Positions 5,769-6,238 of a DNA stretch of 6,238 bases are shown in pieces. The notes under the pieces are model-generated. The model did not search any database. It was not told the DNA's origin and saw only the letters and a list, made by a program, of their open reading frames with translations. A program made the translations under genes and the position numbers. Origin of the DNA: Clostridia bacterium (GTDB lineage: Bacteria; Bacillota; Clostridia; Christensenellales; UBA1242); the NCBI GenBank assembly GCA_900766395.1, contig CAAFWB010000067.1, positions 1 through 6,238 of the forward strand, written 5' to 3'. Each line of letters begins with the position of its first letter. Position 1 is the stretch's first letter.

Positions 5769-5793
5769 ACAAGCCTATTTTTTGTGCTATAAT
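5766..5793 (+). promoter_or_regulatory. Strong extended -10 promoter of the HTH-hydrolase unit
   Basis: Perfect TTGACA (5766-5771), 16-nt spacer, perfect TATAAT (5788-5793) with TG at 5785-5786 (extended -10). Predicted start is near 5800, giving a leader of about 45 nt. It is the closest to consensus in the window, typical of a promoter held off by a repressor; the LexA-like box overlaps its -35. Confidence 0.88.
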
Positions 5794-5811
5794 AAAAAAG
5801 AATTGTAGATT

Positions 5812-5832
5812 TATGGGTCTTTAAGTCCCATA
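5812..5832. promoter_or_regulatory. Inverted repeat in the leader, next to the ribosome binding site
   Basis: Arms TATGGGTCTT (5812-5821) and AAGTCCCATA (5823-5832) are complementary at 9 of 10 positions around a single central T. It lies downstream of the predicted transcription start and ends one base before AAAGGAG (5834-5840). As DNA it could be an operator for a dimeric regulator, perhaps the HTH protein encoded just after it. As RNA, the outer 6 bp could form a hairpin beside the ribosome binding site. No T run follows, so it is not a terminator. Confidence 0.5.
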
Positions 5833-5845
5833 GAAAGGAGAAAAA

Positions 5846-6112
5846 ATGAAACAATTTTTGATATTTGGAGTGTTTTTTCAGTTGCTCAAAGGCAAACGCA
5901 CAGCACAAGAGATTGCCGAGGTTTATGAGGTTAGCCCTCGAACAATATATCGCTATATTGACGCACTTTGTCTTGCGGGAATTCCCATTGTTTGCAGACA
6001 AGGCAAAGGTGGCGGAATCTATATTGATGAAAATTTTGATTATGGTGAATATGTAAACAAATATATTGACTCAAACAACAAAAAAGACGCTTTGGCATAT
6101 AAAACCTTATGA
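5846..6112 (+). CDS. Stand-alone HTH protein, YafY/WYL-type DNA-binding domain
   Basis: An 88-aa probable DNA-binding protein that resembles only the N-terminal winged-helix part of YafY/WYL regulators (HTH_11 type). A first helix covers about 7-16, then LKGKRTAQEIAEVYEV with the HTH first helix at about 19-27, recognition helix SPRTIYRYIDAL (30-41), and a glycine-rich wing GIPIVCRQGKGGGIYI (45-60). The ligand-sensing WYL domain is absent: the protein stops at 88 aa after a polar tail. It is either a naturally short regulator or a domain that works with a partner. ATG at 5846 follows AAAGGAG at 5-nt spacing, a strong site. Its TGA overlaps the next gene's ATG (ATGA), so the two are translationally coupled. 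Expression appears controlled by a LexA-like box and possibly by its own product through the leader repeat; both are inference. Confidence 0.85.
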   Translation: MKQFLIFGVFFQLLKGKRTAQEIAEVYEVSPRTIYRYIDALCLAGIPIVCRQGKGGGIYIDENFDYGEYVNKYIDSNNKKDALAYKTL

Positions 6113-6238
6113 AAACAAAATTTAAAGATATTTACATAAACTATGAGGTTTTGGGAGAAAAAGGACCGTGGATTGTGTTTCTGCACGGCTGGGGCGGAAG
6201 CATTGAAAGTTTTAAAATCGTTGCAGAAAGTTTTGACA
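6109..6238 (+). CDS. Alpha/beta hydrolase, 5' part only
   Basis: The first 43 codons of a gene cut by the window end. After a polar strand (FKDIYINYEVLG) comes WIVFLHGWGGSIESF (21-35), the classic beta-strand then HGxGG oxyanion turn of alpha/beta hydrolases, as in esterases, lipases and C-C bond hydrolases. The nucleophile elbow and the rest of the triad lie beyond the window, so activity and substrate cannot be stated. The ATG overlaps the HTH gene's stop by 4 bp (ATGA) and no separate ribosome binding site is visible, so translation should depend on coupling to the HTH gene under the shared LexA-boxed promoter. Confidence 0.8.
   Translation, partial: MKTKFKDIYINYEVLGEKGPWIVFLHGWGGSIESFKIVAESFD

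Noticed and set aside
1..6238. CRISPR array, insertion sequence or tRNA
   Set aside because: No regularly spaced repeats, no transposase-like frame with terminal repeats and no cloverleaf or GGTTCGA-type T-arm was found on reading both strands by eye.

Overview
The window looks like chromosomal DNA of an AT-rich, low-GC Gram-positive-type bacterium (Bacillota, Clostridia-like, probably an uncultured anaerobe). The grounds are strong AGGAG-type ribosome binding sites, A/T-ending codons, intrinsic terminators with long T runs, consensus sigma-A promoters, a Bacillota-type LexA box and the gene families present. TGA acts as a stop (yigZ-like and HTH genes) and Trp is encoded by TGG, so the genetic code is standard. 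The taxonomic placement is inference.

Layout. Left (68-2606), minus strand: a YigZ/IMPACT-family gene, recX overlapping its end, then lysS (class II lysyl-tRNA synthetase) after a 60-bp gap with its own promoter. The lysS end is followed at the window edge by two hairpins. Middle (2607-3876), plus strand: a small orphan holin-like membrane protein (Hol44-like) closed by a textbook terminator. Next comes a roughly 165-bp extremely AT-rich stretch with a promoter, then a 196-aa membrane protein of unknown function with its own terminator. Right (3941-5710): glmS, complete and with all catalytic residues. After it, a strong extended -10 promoter drives a two-gene unit: an 88-aa stand-alone HTH protein, whose stop overlaps the start of an alpha/beta hydrolase cut by the window end.

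Working together. Most genes are housekeeping: translation (lysS), RecA modulation (recX) and entry into amino-sugar/peptidoglycan synthesis (glmS). The most notable signal is a near-perfect Bacillus-type LexA (SOS) box overlapping the -35 of the HTH-hydrolase promoter. A second, imperfect inverted repeat sits in the leader just before that gene's ribosome binding site. Together they suggest a small DNA-damage-inducible, possibly autoregulated operon. The second point of interest is the lone holin-like gene, which has no lysin or phage genes beside it here. The third is a probable leaderless promoter for the yigZ-recX unit. No tRNA, rRNA, insertion sequence, CRISPR array or riboswitch was seen.
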